Below are positions 5,543-11,551 of a stretch of DNA of 12,204 bases, in pieces. The stretch lies in contig DAOVXR010000022.1 of NCBI GenBank assembly GCA_030636065.1, forward strand, positions 1 to 12,204. The letters run 5' to 3'. The notes under the pieces were generated by a model. The model worked only from the letters and a program-made list of their open reading frames with translations, had not been told where the DNA came from and made no database searches. Origin of the DNA: Sedimentisphaerales bacterium (GTDB taxonomy: Bacteria; Planctomycetota; Phycisphaerae; Sedimentisphaerales; SM23-30). The position numbers and the translations under genes were made by a program. The first letter of the stretch is position 1. Every line of letters begins with the position of its first letter.

Positions 5543-6750
5543 TGGCTGATTTAGCAAAAAAACAGAATCGCCGGGTTCTTACGTTTGTCGTGCGATGCCT
5601 CGTACTGATTGTAGCGGCAGCGTTGGCCCTGCAAATTTTGCCGTGGAAGCGTCTTGCTGTAATTCTGCCGTCGCTGAGTCCCTTTGTCGCGATTTGTTCG
5701 GCATTGGCCCTGCGTACCCTGAGCGTAATAACCCTGTTGGCTCTGCCGCTGCTTATCATGGCACTATGGCGGGGCCGATGGTTTTGCCGAAATTTATGCC
5801 CGGTTGGTTTTCTTTCGGAAAATATCTGCCGTTTTCGCCGACCCGCCAACCCCAATTTTGCAAAGCTGCCTCTTATCGGCCAATGGGTGGTTCTTCTGAC
5901 AGTTGGCGGAGCGATTTTGGGGTATCCCTTGTTTTTATTGCTCGACCCACTGGGGATATTCAACGGATTTTTCCAGGCCCTGCGCGGACCGTTCTCGATA
6001 ACTTCGCTCATCTATTGCCTGCCTCTGCTGATGGTGCTGACAATCAACTTTGCCTGGGCCGGACTCTGGTGTTCGCGTTTGTGTCCGTTGGGTGCGATAC
6101 AGGTTATGCTTTTCCGGCTGTTGGGACTGTTTCGGCATAACATATTGTATAAATGGGGACTGCCGGATAATAACAAAGTACTGACCGCACGGCGGGATAT
6201 TTTAGCGTTGGGAACGGGTACTCTAACAGCGGTAGCAACGCGAAAACTGTTTTGCGGCAAGGCGTTGAAACCAATCCGTCCGCCCGGCGCGATCAATGAG
6301 AGTAATTTCACTGCGTTATGTATTCGCTGCGGTAACTGTACACGAGTATGTCCGGCCGGTATTATTAAGCCTGATCCGGGCCGAAATGGTATCGCGTCTT
6401 TTATGACGCCGACACTGCGGTTCGAGAACAATTACTGTCAGGAGGATTGCAATAGCTGCAATGAGGTATGTCCCAGCGGCGCTATCGCCGGGTTGTCTTT
6501 GGCACAGAAAAGAAAAACCACGGTCGGTTTGGCAAAGGTCGATATGTCGATTTGTCTGCTCAGTGAGGAGCGGGAGTGTACGCTATGCGTCAGGATTTGT
6601 CCCTACGAAGCTGTTAAGCTGGTGTTTTCGGAAGAGGATTACATAACGATTCCGGTGATTGACCCGGACAAATGCACCGGCTGCGGCGCCTGCGAGTGGG
6701 TCTGTCCGGTATCCCCGAAAAAAGCCATAATAATCGAGGCGGTTAAGTAG
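5542..6750 (+). CDS. Membrane polyferredoxin, NapH-NapG-like fusion
   Basis: 402 residues from a GTG that overlaps the preceding stop. Residues 13-173 hold about four membrane helices and two NapH-type motifs, CRNLCP (82-87) and CSRLCP (177-182). The rest is a soluble domain with four 4Fe-4S sites: C260/263/266/270, C299/303/306/310, C338/346/349/353 and C378/381/384/388. Four clusters in this spacing recall the NapG/MauM ferredoxins, which are normally separate Tat-exported proteins. At the junction, TARRDILALGTGTLTAVATRK (215-234) looks like a Tat signal that has become internal. The protein would move electrons across or along the inner membrane to or from the Tat flavoprotein upstream and whatever ApbE (downstream) flavinylates. 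The GTG start is supported by coupling only. The name NapH/NapG is by resemblance; no nitrate reductase is present. Confidence 0.88.
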   Translation: MADLAKKQNRRVLTFVVRCLVLIVAAALALQILPWKRLAVILPSLSPFVAICSALALRTLSVITLLALPLLIMALWRGRWFCRNLCPVGFLSENICRFRRPANPNFAKLPLIGQWVVLLTVGGAILGYPLFLLLDPLGIFNGFFQALRGPFSITSLIYCLPLLMVLTINFAWAGLWCSRLCPLGAIQVMLFRLLGLFRHNILYKWGLPDNNKVLTARRDILALGTGTLTAVATRKLFCGKALKPIRPPGAINESNFTALCIRCGNCTRVCPAGIIKPDPGRNGIASFMTPTLRFENNYCQEDCNSCNEVCPSGAIAGLSLAQKRKTTVGLAKVDMSICLLSEERECTLCVRICPYEAVKLVFSEEDYITIPVIDPDKCTGCGACEWVCPVSPKKAIIIEAVK

Positions 6751-6768
6751 GGTGCGATGTATCGCGCC
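6751..6768. repeat. Short palindrome GGTGCGAT-GT-ATCGCGCC between operon genes
   Basis: Eight paired positions (one G-U) fill most of the 41-base gap between the polyferredoxin stop and the apbE ATG. It begins immediately after the TAG stop. The pattern 'gggtgcgat..atcgc-cc' resembles known dispersed intergenic palindromes. Inside an operon it could stabilise the upstream mRNA or reduce expression of apbE. Confidence 0.5.
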
Positions 6769-6791
6769 ATTTGAACTGGCTACCTGTAAAT

Positions 6792-7853
6792 ATGATAAAA
6801 TCTGCTGATAAAAAATGGTTTGTCGTTGCGTTTCTGATGATGCTGGTGATAGTCGCGATTTTCGCGGCGAATATGCGAACCAGGCTCTTCGATATAGACA
6901 GCGGCCGATTCCTGGTTATGGGCACGTTTGCGCGAATTCGGCTGGTCTGTAAAAGTGAACAGCATGGCCAGGAAGCCCTGAGCGCAGTTAGACAGACGAT
7001 TGGCCATATAGATAAACTGATGAGTACCTATCGGGACGATTCCGAACTTTCGGAAGTGAACCGCGAGGCGGGGAAAAAACCGGTCCGAGTCTCACTCGAA
7101 ACATACGACCTTTTGGAAACGGCTATAGAATACAGCCGAAAGACCGGCGGAGCTTTTGATATTACGCTAACGCCGCTACTTAAGGTATGGCAGGAGGCGG
7201 AAAAACAAAATCGACTGCCCACAACGGATGAACTGGCAAAGGCTGAAGAGCTGGTGGGTTTCGAGAAATTGCGACTTTCGGCTATGAAGGAACGAACAGT
7301 GTCTTTCGCCGAAGATGGGATGGAGCTGAACGTCAACGCCATTGCCAAGGGATACGCGGTAGATCAGGTACTAACAACACTGCATCGGCCGGGAGTAGTG
7401 GCGGCAATGGTGGACATAGGGGGAGAGATCGCCTGTTTTGGACAGCGTATATCGGGTGAAGATTGGCTGATAGGCATACAGGACCCGTTTGCCCTGTCGA
7501 ATGATAATCCTTTTGTTGTGAAGCCGCGATGGAAGATACGTTTGCGAAATTGTGCTGTCGCGACCAGCGGCGATTATCGGCAATATGCGACCATTAAAGG
7601 GAAAAGATACAGCCATATTATCGACCCGCGGACAGGCAAGCCAATTCGGAAACTGCCCAGCGTAACCATCATTGCCGAGCGAAGCGTAGATGCCGATGCT
7701 TTGGCCACGGCCGTTTCGGTGCTGGGTCCGGAAGACGGAATGAAATTGATCGAGTCGCTACCCGACACAGAAGCCCTGCTGATCGGAGGAACCGGGGAAA
7801 AACCACAAATCTATCGCAGTACCGGATTCAGCAAATATGAAGTCGGCGATTGA
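6792..7853 (+). CDS. apbE: FAD:protein FMN transferase, membrane-anchored
   Basis: 353 residues from ATG 6792; TTG 6771 would add seven residues, and neither has a clear ribosome site. ApbE attaches FMN from FAD to a threonine or serine of exported proteins outside the cytoplasm, using Mg2+. Family motifs are VMGTFARI (42-49), GGAFDITLTPLLKVW (119-133), NAIAKGYAVD (182-191), VDIGGEIACFG (207-217), ATSGDYRQY (257-265), YSHIIDPRTGKP (273-284) and DADALATA (300-307), the last a metal-binding region. Many ApbE proteins are lipoproteins; this one lacks a lipobox cysteine and has instead an N-terminal membrane helix (about 9-26). It ends the operon with the Tat flavoprotein and polyferredoxin. No FMN-binding (FMN_bind/RnfG/NosR-like) substrate protein is visible, so its target is unknown. 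Confidence 0.95.
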   Translation: MIKSADKKWFVVAFLMMLVIVAIFAANMRTRLFDIDSGRFLVMGTFARIRLVCKSEQHGQEALSAVRQTIGHIDKLMSTYRDDSELSEVNREAGKKPVRVSLETYDLLETAIEYSRKTGGAFDITLTPLLKVWQEAEKQNRLPTTDELAKAEELVGFEKLRLSAMKERTVSFAEDGMELNVNAIAKGYAVDQVLTTLHRPGVVAAMVDIGGEIACFGQRISGEDWLIGIQDPFALSNDNPFVVKPRWKIRLRNCAVATSGDYRQYATIKGKRYSHIIDPRTGKPIRKLPSVTIIAERSVDADALATAVSVLGPEDGMKLIESLPDTEALLIGGTGEKPQIYRSTGFSKYEVGD

Positions 7854-7871
7854 ATGTCGAATCTTTGCTAA

Positions 7872-7897
7872 TCGTGTTCAAACCTGACCGAACACGA
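7872..7897. repeat. Stem-loop TCGTGTTC / GAACACGA after apbE
   Basis: A perfect 8-bp stem (7872-7879 with 7890-7897) and a ten-base loop, 19 bases past the apbE stop. There is no T-run, so termination would have to be assisted. It lies directly before the larger palindromic repeat and may be part of it. Confidence 0.4.
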
Positions 7898-7903
7898 CTT
7901 GTC

Positions 7904-7987
7904 ATGCCTGCGAAGGCAGGCATCCACGGCTTTTCCATTATCGTGGCCCCTGCCCCCGCCTTCGCGGGAACATGCCTGCGCAGGGGC
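7904..7987. repeat. Composite REP-like palindromic element
   Basis: Five stems are packed together: ATGCCTGC-GAAG-GCAGGCAT (7904-7923); CCACG (7924-7928) with CGTGG (7942-7946); an outer GCCCCTG (7946-7952) with CAGGGGC (7981-7987); and inside it CCCGC-CTTC-GCGGG (7955-7968) and CCTGCGCAGG (7975-7984). The first unit and the 'CCCGCCTTCGCGGG' unit are variants of the widespread 'tgtcattcccgcgaaggcgggaatcca' type repeat, here facing each other like a REP pair. It is much richer in GC than the flanks. It could terminate apbE transcription or insulate it from the toxin-antitoxin operon. Confidence 0.65.
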
Positions 7988-8079
7988 GGCAAGTGTCTAT
8001 AAGTTTATAAAATACAACTACTTACACCCTTTTTGTTGCTAAAATCAGTCAGTTTGAGTAATCATGGTATTTTGAATGG

Positions 8080-8108
8080 TTGACTTTCCCGTAAGAATAT
8101 TGTACAAT
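8080..8108 (+). promoter_or_regulatory. Strong promoter of the toxin-antitoxin operon
   Basis: TTGACT (8080-8085) and TACAAT (8103-8108) are separated by exactly 17 bp, each five of six to consensus. Transcription would begin near 8115, about 60 bases before the antitoxin ATG. The -10 box lies within the first of the GTAC-centred sites, as expected of autoregulation. Confidence 0.7.
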
Positions 8109-8160
8109 TTGTACGATAGGTAATATTCGTACAAGTAGTAGTCGTACAATCTGATGTACA
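8102..8160 (+). promoter_or_regulatory. Array of five GTAC-centred operator-like sites
   Basis: GTAC occurs at 8102, 8111, 8129, 8144 and 8156, giving spacings of 9, 18, 15 and 12. Around it the sequences share TCGTACAA or its complement: TTGTACAA (8101-8107 region), TTTGTACGAT (8109-8117), TTCGTACAAG (8127-8135), GTCGTACAAT (8141-8150) and the palindrome TGTACA (8155-8160). They run from the -10 box to just before the ribosome site. Phd/YefM antitoxins bind repeated short palindromes in their own promoters, so this is most likely the autoregulatory operator. Confidence 0.6.
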
Positions 8161-8176
8161 TTTTGGAGATTTGATT

Positions 8177-8419
8177 ATGGACGCCATCCCTATTAGTGAG
8201 GCACGCGAGCACTTGGCCGATATAGCTAACCGCATTGCCCTTCGTGGCGAAAGAGTGCTTATCGAGCGGCGGGGAAAAAATCTTTTTGCCCTGGTGCCGG
8301 TAGAGGACCTGGAGCTTCTGGAACATTTGGAAGACAAAATGGACCTGGATGTGGTTCGAGAAAGGCTCGATGAACCGAGTGAGTCCTGGGTTAAGGTAAA
8401 AAAGACATTAGGTTTGTAG
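8177..8419 (+). CDS. Antitoxin, Phd/YefM family
   Basis: 80 residues from ATG 8177, with GGAG (8165-8168) eight bases upstream; the frame also opens at TTG 8171 but the ATG is far better placed. The N-terminal domain PISEAREHLADIANRIALRGERVLIERRGKNLFALVPVEDLELLEHLED (5-53) is typical Phd/YefM: it dimerises and binds operator DNA. The acidic C-terminus (54-80), DLDVVRERLDEPSESWVKVKKTLG, would wrap the toxin. It is followed six bases later by the toxin and is preceded by a strong promoter with repeated palindromes, so autoregulation with the toxin as co-repressor is likely. Confidence 0.92.
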   Translation: MDAIPISEAREHLADIANRIALRGERVLIERRGKNLFALVPVEDLELLEHLEDKMDLDVVRERLDEPSESWVKVKKTLGL

Positions 8420-8425
8420 GGCAGT

Positions 8426-8689
8426 ATGGTTTATCGGATTGAAATCAAACGCTCAGCGCGAAAGGAAATGCAAACTCTGCCTCGTCGTGATCAGCGTCGG
8501 ATCGCCGCCACAATTGAAGCTCTCGCAGAAGAGCCACGTCCGACCGGAGTTCGCAAAATAATCGGTGCCGACGATTTATACCGCTTGCGGATTGGTGACT
8601 ACCGTATCGTTTATCAGATTTGTGATTGTAGGTTAATTGTGTTGATTATTCGGATCGCCCATCGCAAGGACGCATATCGGAATTTGTAG
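8426..8689 (+). CDS. Toxin, RelE/ParE superfamily
   Basis: 87 residues, the usual toxin length. YRIEIKRSARKEMQTLPRRDQRRIAATIEALA (3-34) and the core strand LYRLRIGDYRIVYQI (50-65 region), followed by LIVLIIRIAHRKDAYRNL, match RelE-type mRNA interferases. The GDYRIVY strand and the terminal H-R-K-D-A-Y-R are characteristic of the RelE branch rather than ParE. RelE toxins cut mRNA in the ribosomal A site; ParE toxins act on gyrase, and the exact activity cannot be read from the sequence alone. The ribosome site GTAGGG overlaps the antitoxin stop, so translation is coupled. The stop is only seven bases from the end of the convergent WYL regulator gene. Confidence 0.92.
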   Translation: MVYRIEIKRSARKEMQTLPRRDQRRIAATIEALAEEPRPTGVRKIIGADDLYRLRIGDYRIVYQICDCRLIVLIIRIAHRKDAYRNL

Positions 8690-8696
8690 TTGGTTG

Positions 8697-9662
8697 TCAT
8701 TCATAAATTTTTGCCGTTCGTTTGGCCATTTGTCCGACTTTTTTGCGGAGTTCTTTCGGCTCGAGTACTTCCACATTGTCGGCATAGCCAATAATCCACC
8801 AGCTTATCTCGCCCAGTCCATCCACATCCGCTTCGAAGGTGATTGAGCCGTCTTTATGTTTGGTCAGTTTTTGTGTACGGTGCCAGAGTACCTCAGCGAC
8901 GTTCCCCGCTACCTTCGGCAGGAAGCGTAGTTTTATATGATATATTTTTCCTTCCGGTATCAGGCCCCACGCGTTACCGAGATATTTTTCTATATTGAAT
9001 GGTCTTTCCAGCACAAATCGGCTCAGCATCATACCGGCGTCCTTGATTCGTGCCAGCTTAAATGTCCGCACTTCGTCGTGCAGCGACGAATGGCCCATTA
9101 CATACCATGCCCGCCGATCAAAATGCAGATGATAAGGACTTAGTTCGATTTCGAGTTGTTTTTTTTCGTAAAAGGATTTATATGTTATCTCGACCTTATG
9201 CCGCTGCCGGATCGCTTTTTGCAGAACGGCAAAACTGTGATCCTGTCCCATATTTTGCACATGGGCCGCGCATCGCATCGAAGTATTTTTTAGTACCGCT
9301 CCACAGTGGTGTTGGATATGACCTGGTACCGCCCCGGCGATCTTGGCCCCGGCCTGATGGGTCGATTGCCTCAGCGGCACCTTACACGCCCCGCCGCTAT
9401 GCTGCGTAGTCAAAAGCAGCGACAATGCTTCCATCATATTCAGATTCAAAGGCGGCAGAAGATAATGGGAGTTAATATGGTATCCGTTTTTTTTGTCATC
9501 GTAATAATAGGGAATCCCCACTTTGCGAAGCAAATCGAGATCACGAAATATCGTCCGCCGGCTCACCTCCAGTTTTTCCACAAGGTCCTCAGGACGGCAA
9601 TGGTTACTCGATTGCAGCAGCGCAATCAGACGCAACACTCGTTGCAGACGCGACATTTTCAT
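8697..9662 (-). CDS. HTH and WYL-domain transcriptional regulator
   Basis: 321 residues from ATG 9662, chosen because GGAGG lies five bases upstream; GTG 9668 overlaps that site and ATG 9656 is too far. The N-terminal winged helix (4-62), SRLQRVLRLIALL...LVEKLEVSRRTIFRDLDLLRKVGIP, has its recognition helix at about 34-47. The WYL domain includes VEITYKSF (157-164), SPYHLHFDRRAWYVMGHS (175-192) and VRTFKLARIKDA (198-209). A WYL C-terminal extension follows to the end. WYL domains sense nucleic-acid or nucleotide ligands in several studied cases, and such regulators often sit beside phage-defence operons. Here it lies 50 bases downstream of the GIY-YIG gene on the same strand and convergent with the toxin-antitoxin pair. 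Regulation of the upstream cassette is possible but not shown. Confidence 0.92.
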   Translation of the reverse strand: MKMSRLQRVLRLIALLQSSNHCRPEDLVEKLEVSRRTIFRDLDLLRKVGIPYYYDDKKNGYHINSHYLLPPLNLNMMEALSLLLTTQHSGGACKVPLRQSTHQAGAKIAGAVPGHIQHHCGAVLKNTSMRCAAHVQNMGQDHSFAVLQKAIRQRHKVEITYKSFYEKKQLEIELSPYHLHFDRRAWYVMGHSSLHDEVRTFKLARIKDAGMMLSRFVLERPFNIEKYLGNAWGLIPEGKIYHIKLRFLPKVAGNVAEVLWHRTQKLTKHKDGSITFEADVDGLGEISWWIIGYADNVEVLEPKELRKKVGQMAKRTAKIYE

Positions 9663-9692
9663 AACCACCTCCCAACCCCATTCGATTTTACC

Positions 9693-9713
9693 AGCCCCTT
9701 TATACTGGGGGCT
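9693..9713 (-). repeat. Hairpin AGCCCC / GGGGCT between GIY-YIG and WYL genes
   Basis: A 6-bp GC-rich stem with a nine-base loop begins at the last base of the GIY-YIG stop codon. The minus-strand loop contains TATAAA, which could serve as a -10 box for the WYL gene about 35 bases downstream, though no good -35 is visible. No T-run follows, so it is a poor terminator. Confidence 0.35.
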
Positions 9714-10372
9714 TATAACCCTTTTTGGTTCCGGCTCTGCCGGGTTAATTTCTTCAGTTTGTTTAACTCATTTTCCATTAAGGGTTTTTTGTAAAGTTCA
9801 TTCACAAGCCAAAGTCCGCTTTCTCGAATTTTAGCTTTTGGTGATTTCAAACCAAGCCAATTTTTGGAAGGAGAACAATCATCACAAAGAGAAACAGTAG
9901 AAATAGTTTTTGATTCAAGTGATAATCTTTCTTCCTTATTATCAACTTGAAAGGCAACAAAAGAGAATATGTTTTGGATATATTTTGTTACCTGTTTCTC
10001 AAATTTTGCCTGTTTCTCAAATTCTACCAAATGTCCATATTTTTCTTTAGCTTTCCGTGTGGTTAAGTCCCACTCCCATTGTTTCAGGAACGAATCTTGT
10101 ATTTTACATAGTAATGCTCTACCAATATTTTTACGAAATATGCTTCTGTCTTTGTTTTCGTTTATAAAATGCTGCTTCAACCTTGACCTGAGTTGTTTAT
10201 CTCCCGTGTGAGTGCCAATACGTACAATTCTATCAACACCATGGGCTTGTTCTCCCGCTTCAAATAGAATATAGATTCCGTTTAAAGGAAGCTCATTTTT
10301 ATCAAAAGGAAATCGATATCGCTTAAGTTTATTGAATAAAAGATGTAATTCATTGCACATCTCAGTCATCAT
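9713..10372 (-). CDS. GIY-YIG-like nuclease family protein
   Basis: 219 residues from ATG 10372. LNGIYILFEAG (30-40) and IVRIGTHTGDKQLRSRLKQHF (49-69) make a GIY...xIG module with RIG replacing YIG, followed by two arginines (62, 64) where the catalytic arginine is expected. SIFRKNIGRALL (77-88) continues the family pattern. Far downstream, KIRESGLWLVNELY (181-194) offers a conserved glutamate (E184) and asparagine (N191) that could complete the active site. The middle has charged segments and an in-frame tandem of six residues (about 119-126, FEKQAKFEKQ). It starts inside the last codons of the DUF6884-like gene (11-base overlap), so the two are translationally coupled. The AT-rich composition contrasts with hisA. 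DNA cleavage is inferred from the fold only; the altered YIG motif leaves activity uncertain. Confidence 0.75.
   Translation of the reverse strand: MMTEMCNELHLLFNKLKRYRFPFDKNELPLNGIYILFEAGEQAHGVDRIVRIGTHTGDKQLRSRLKQHFINENKDRSIFRKNIGRALLCKIQDSFLKQWEWDLTTRKAKEKYGHLVEFEKQAKFEKQVTKYIQNIFSFVAFQVDNKEERLSLESKTISTVSLCDDCSPSKNWLGLKSPKAKIRESGLWLVNELYKKPLMENELNKLKKLTRQSRNQKGL
9991..10026 (-). repeat. 18-base tandem duplication inside the GIY-YIG gene
   Basis: Two adjacent 18-base units (9991-10008 and 10009-10026) agree at 16 of 18 positions. The duplication is in frame and adds six residues in a charged, probably helical segment between the nuclease core and the C-terminal conserved block. Such a repeat can expand or contract by slippage. 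Confidence 0.7.
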
Positions 10373-10781
10373 TTAAATGTCTTTTAAGGTATTGTAATTG
10401 TTTTCCTATTGGGAGTCCCTTTAAAGGTATCTCATACGAAACGAGTTCTGATATTAAATATTGGCGATATCTATCGCCAGCCAAGATAACGAAATGGTCC
10501 TTTTTTAAGTCGGTCTTACTTCTCAATTGTTTTATAACGCCATCAGCCCAGGATTTCCTATCTTTCGCAGACATATTATTAAGAGTAAGATTATAAGGTT
10601 CTATTTCATCATCAAGTCCAAGTAGTCCATATTTTGCTGAAAGAATAAATATTCTATCAGGTTTCAATTTTTTTGCAAATTGGAGGTTTAACTTGAATAG
10701 AGTACTGATATACAAATCTTGTGCTTTGGCCTTGTTATGTAATTTCTGACTCACACATGATATGAGAACTATCTTTTTCAT
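10362..10781 (-). CDS. DUF6884-like protein
   Basis: 139 residues from ATG 10781, which has GAGG six bases upstream and gives the family-like N-terminus MKKIVLISC. An earlier ATG at 10814 overlaps the hisA stop as ATGA and would add eleven poorly family-like residues; coupling through it cannot be excluded. Motifs: KIVLISCVSQK (3-13), AQDLYISTLFK (20-30), DRIFILSAKYGLLGLDDEIEPYNLTL (42-67) and FVILAGDRYRQYL (97-109). I recognise this pattern as DUF6884, a Rossmann-like domain of unknown function often next to phage or defence genes. The early cysteine (C9) and the S-A-K-Y-G segment are candidate active-site elements. It sits directly behind hisA and overlaps the GIY-YIG gene. Codon use is AT-rich. 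Confidence 0.75.
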   Translation of the reverse strand: MKKIVLISCVSQKLHNKAKAQDLYISTLFKLNLQFAKKLKPDRIFILSAKYGLLGLDDEIEPYNLTLNNMSAKDRKSWADGVIKQLRSKTDLKKDHFVILAGDRYRQYLISELVSYEIPLKGLPIGKQLQYLKRHLNDD

Positions 10782-10810
10782 TCTATTCCTCATTCTGGTT
10801 TCATAATTTG

Positions 10811-11530
10811 TCATTGATTTGTCAGTACCGCCAGTGCCTCTTTCAGTGTAAATTTATTTTCATAAAGCGCCCTGCCGACAATAATCCCTCCGATCGGCAG
10901 TTTTTTTAATGCGTGGATGTCGTCAAGGCTGCCCACCCCTCCCGATGCGATTATCGGTACTCGGCAGTTTTCAGCGAGTTTTCGTGTCTGTTCGACATTC
11001 GGCCCGGTGAGCATCCCGTCGCAGGCAATGTCGGTATAGACAATCGCCGCCAGCGGCCAATCGCTGACAGCCTCGGCCATATCCATTACAGTTGTTTCGG
11101 TTGTTTCCGTCCATCCACAAGTAGCGACCTTGCCGGCACGTCCGTCCAGTCCCAGTACGATTTTGCCCGGATATTCATGAACTAACTGTTCGAACCATTC
11201 CGGTTCTTCTATCGCCTTTGTCCCGACGATTACTCGTGTAATACCTGTCTCAAGCAGCGATTTGACAGACGTTTCTGCGCGAACGCCTCCGCCTATTTCG
11301 ATATTGAGCGTGGTTTTCTCCCTGATTTTTTTCAGGGTATCGATATTATAATGTTTTCCATGCTTTGCCCCGTCCAGATCGACTACATGCAGCCATTTTG
11401 CCCCCTGCTGTTCGAAGGTCTGCGCCTGAGCTACAGGGTCATCGTTATAATTGATTTGTCGTTCGTAGTCGCCCTGCAAAAGACGCACACACTTACCATC
11501 ACGCAAATCGATCGCCGGCAATATATCCAT
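10811..11530 (-). CDS. hisA: Phosphoribosyl-formimino-AICAR ribotide isomerase (histidine pathway)
   Basis: 239 residues, the normal HisA length. It catalyses the Amadori isomerisation of ProFAR to PRFAR in histidine synthesis, in the cytoplasm. The (beta/alpha)8 barrel starts MDILPAIDLRDGKCVRLLQGDY with catalytic D8, and LGLDGRAG places the second catalytic aspartate at D129. Phosphate-binding loops IGGGVR (79-84), GTKAIE and IIASGGVGS / GIIVGRALYE are intact. The ribosome site AGGTGG lies nine bases before ATG 11530. It is 21 bases behind the LOG-family gene and in the same operon. No other his genes are in view. TrpF-like dual function (PriA) cannot be judged from sequence here; the HisA identity is clear. 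Confidence 0.97.
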   Translation of the reverse strand: MDILPAIDLRDGKCVRLLQGDYERQINYNDDPVAQAQTFEQQGAKWLHVVDLDGAKHGKHYNIDTLKKIREKTTLNIEIGGGVRAETSVKSLLETGITRVIVGTKAIEEPEWFEQLVHEYPGKIVLGLDGRAGKVATCGWTETTETTVMDMAEAVSDWPLAAIVYTDIACDGMLTGPNVEQTRKLAENCRVPIIASGGVGSLDDIHALKKLPIGGIIVGRALYENKFTLKEALAVLTNQ

Positions 11531-11551
11531 AATCTCAATCCACCTATTTAC

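Noticed and set aside
5514..6431. Long minus-strand frames across the polyferredoxin gene
   Set aside because: They are shadows of a gene with strongly conserved cysteine motifs on the other strand.
7901..7990. CRISPR array
   Set aside because: The repeats are inverted, not direct with equal spacers. It is a palindromic element.
8045..8337. Two minus-strand frames of about 90 codons over the antitoxin region
   Set aside because: They are antisense to a well-supported antitoxin and its promoter and show no family features.
9306..9834. Plus-strand frames opposite the WYL gene
   Set aside because: They are antisense shadows of a clear WYL regulator; composition and lack of ribosome sites argue against them.
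10782..10814. DUF6884 start at ATG 10814, overlapping the hisA stop
   Set aside because: The overlap is attractive, but the later ATG 10781 has a proper GAGG site and gives the family N-terminus. It is kept as an alternative only.
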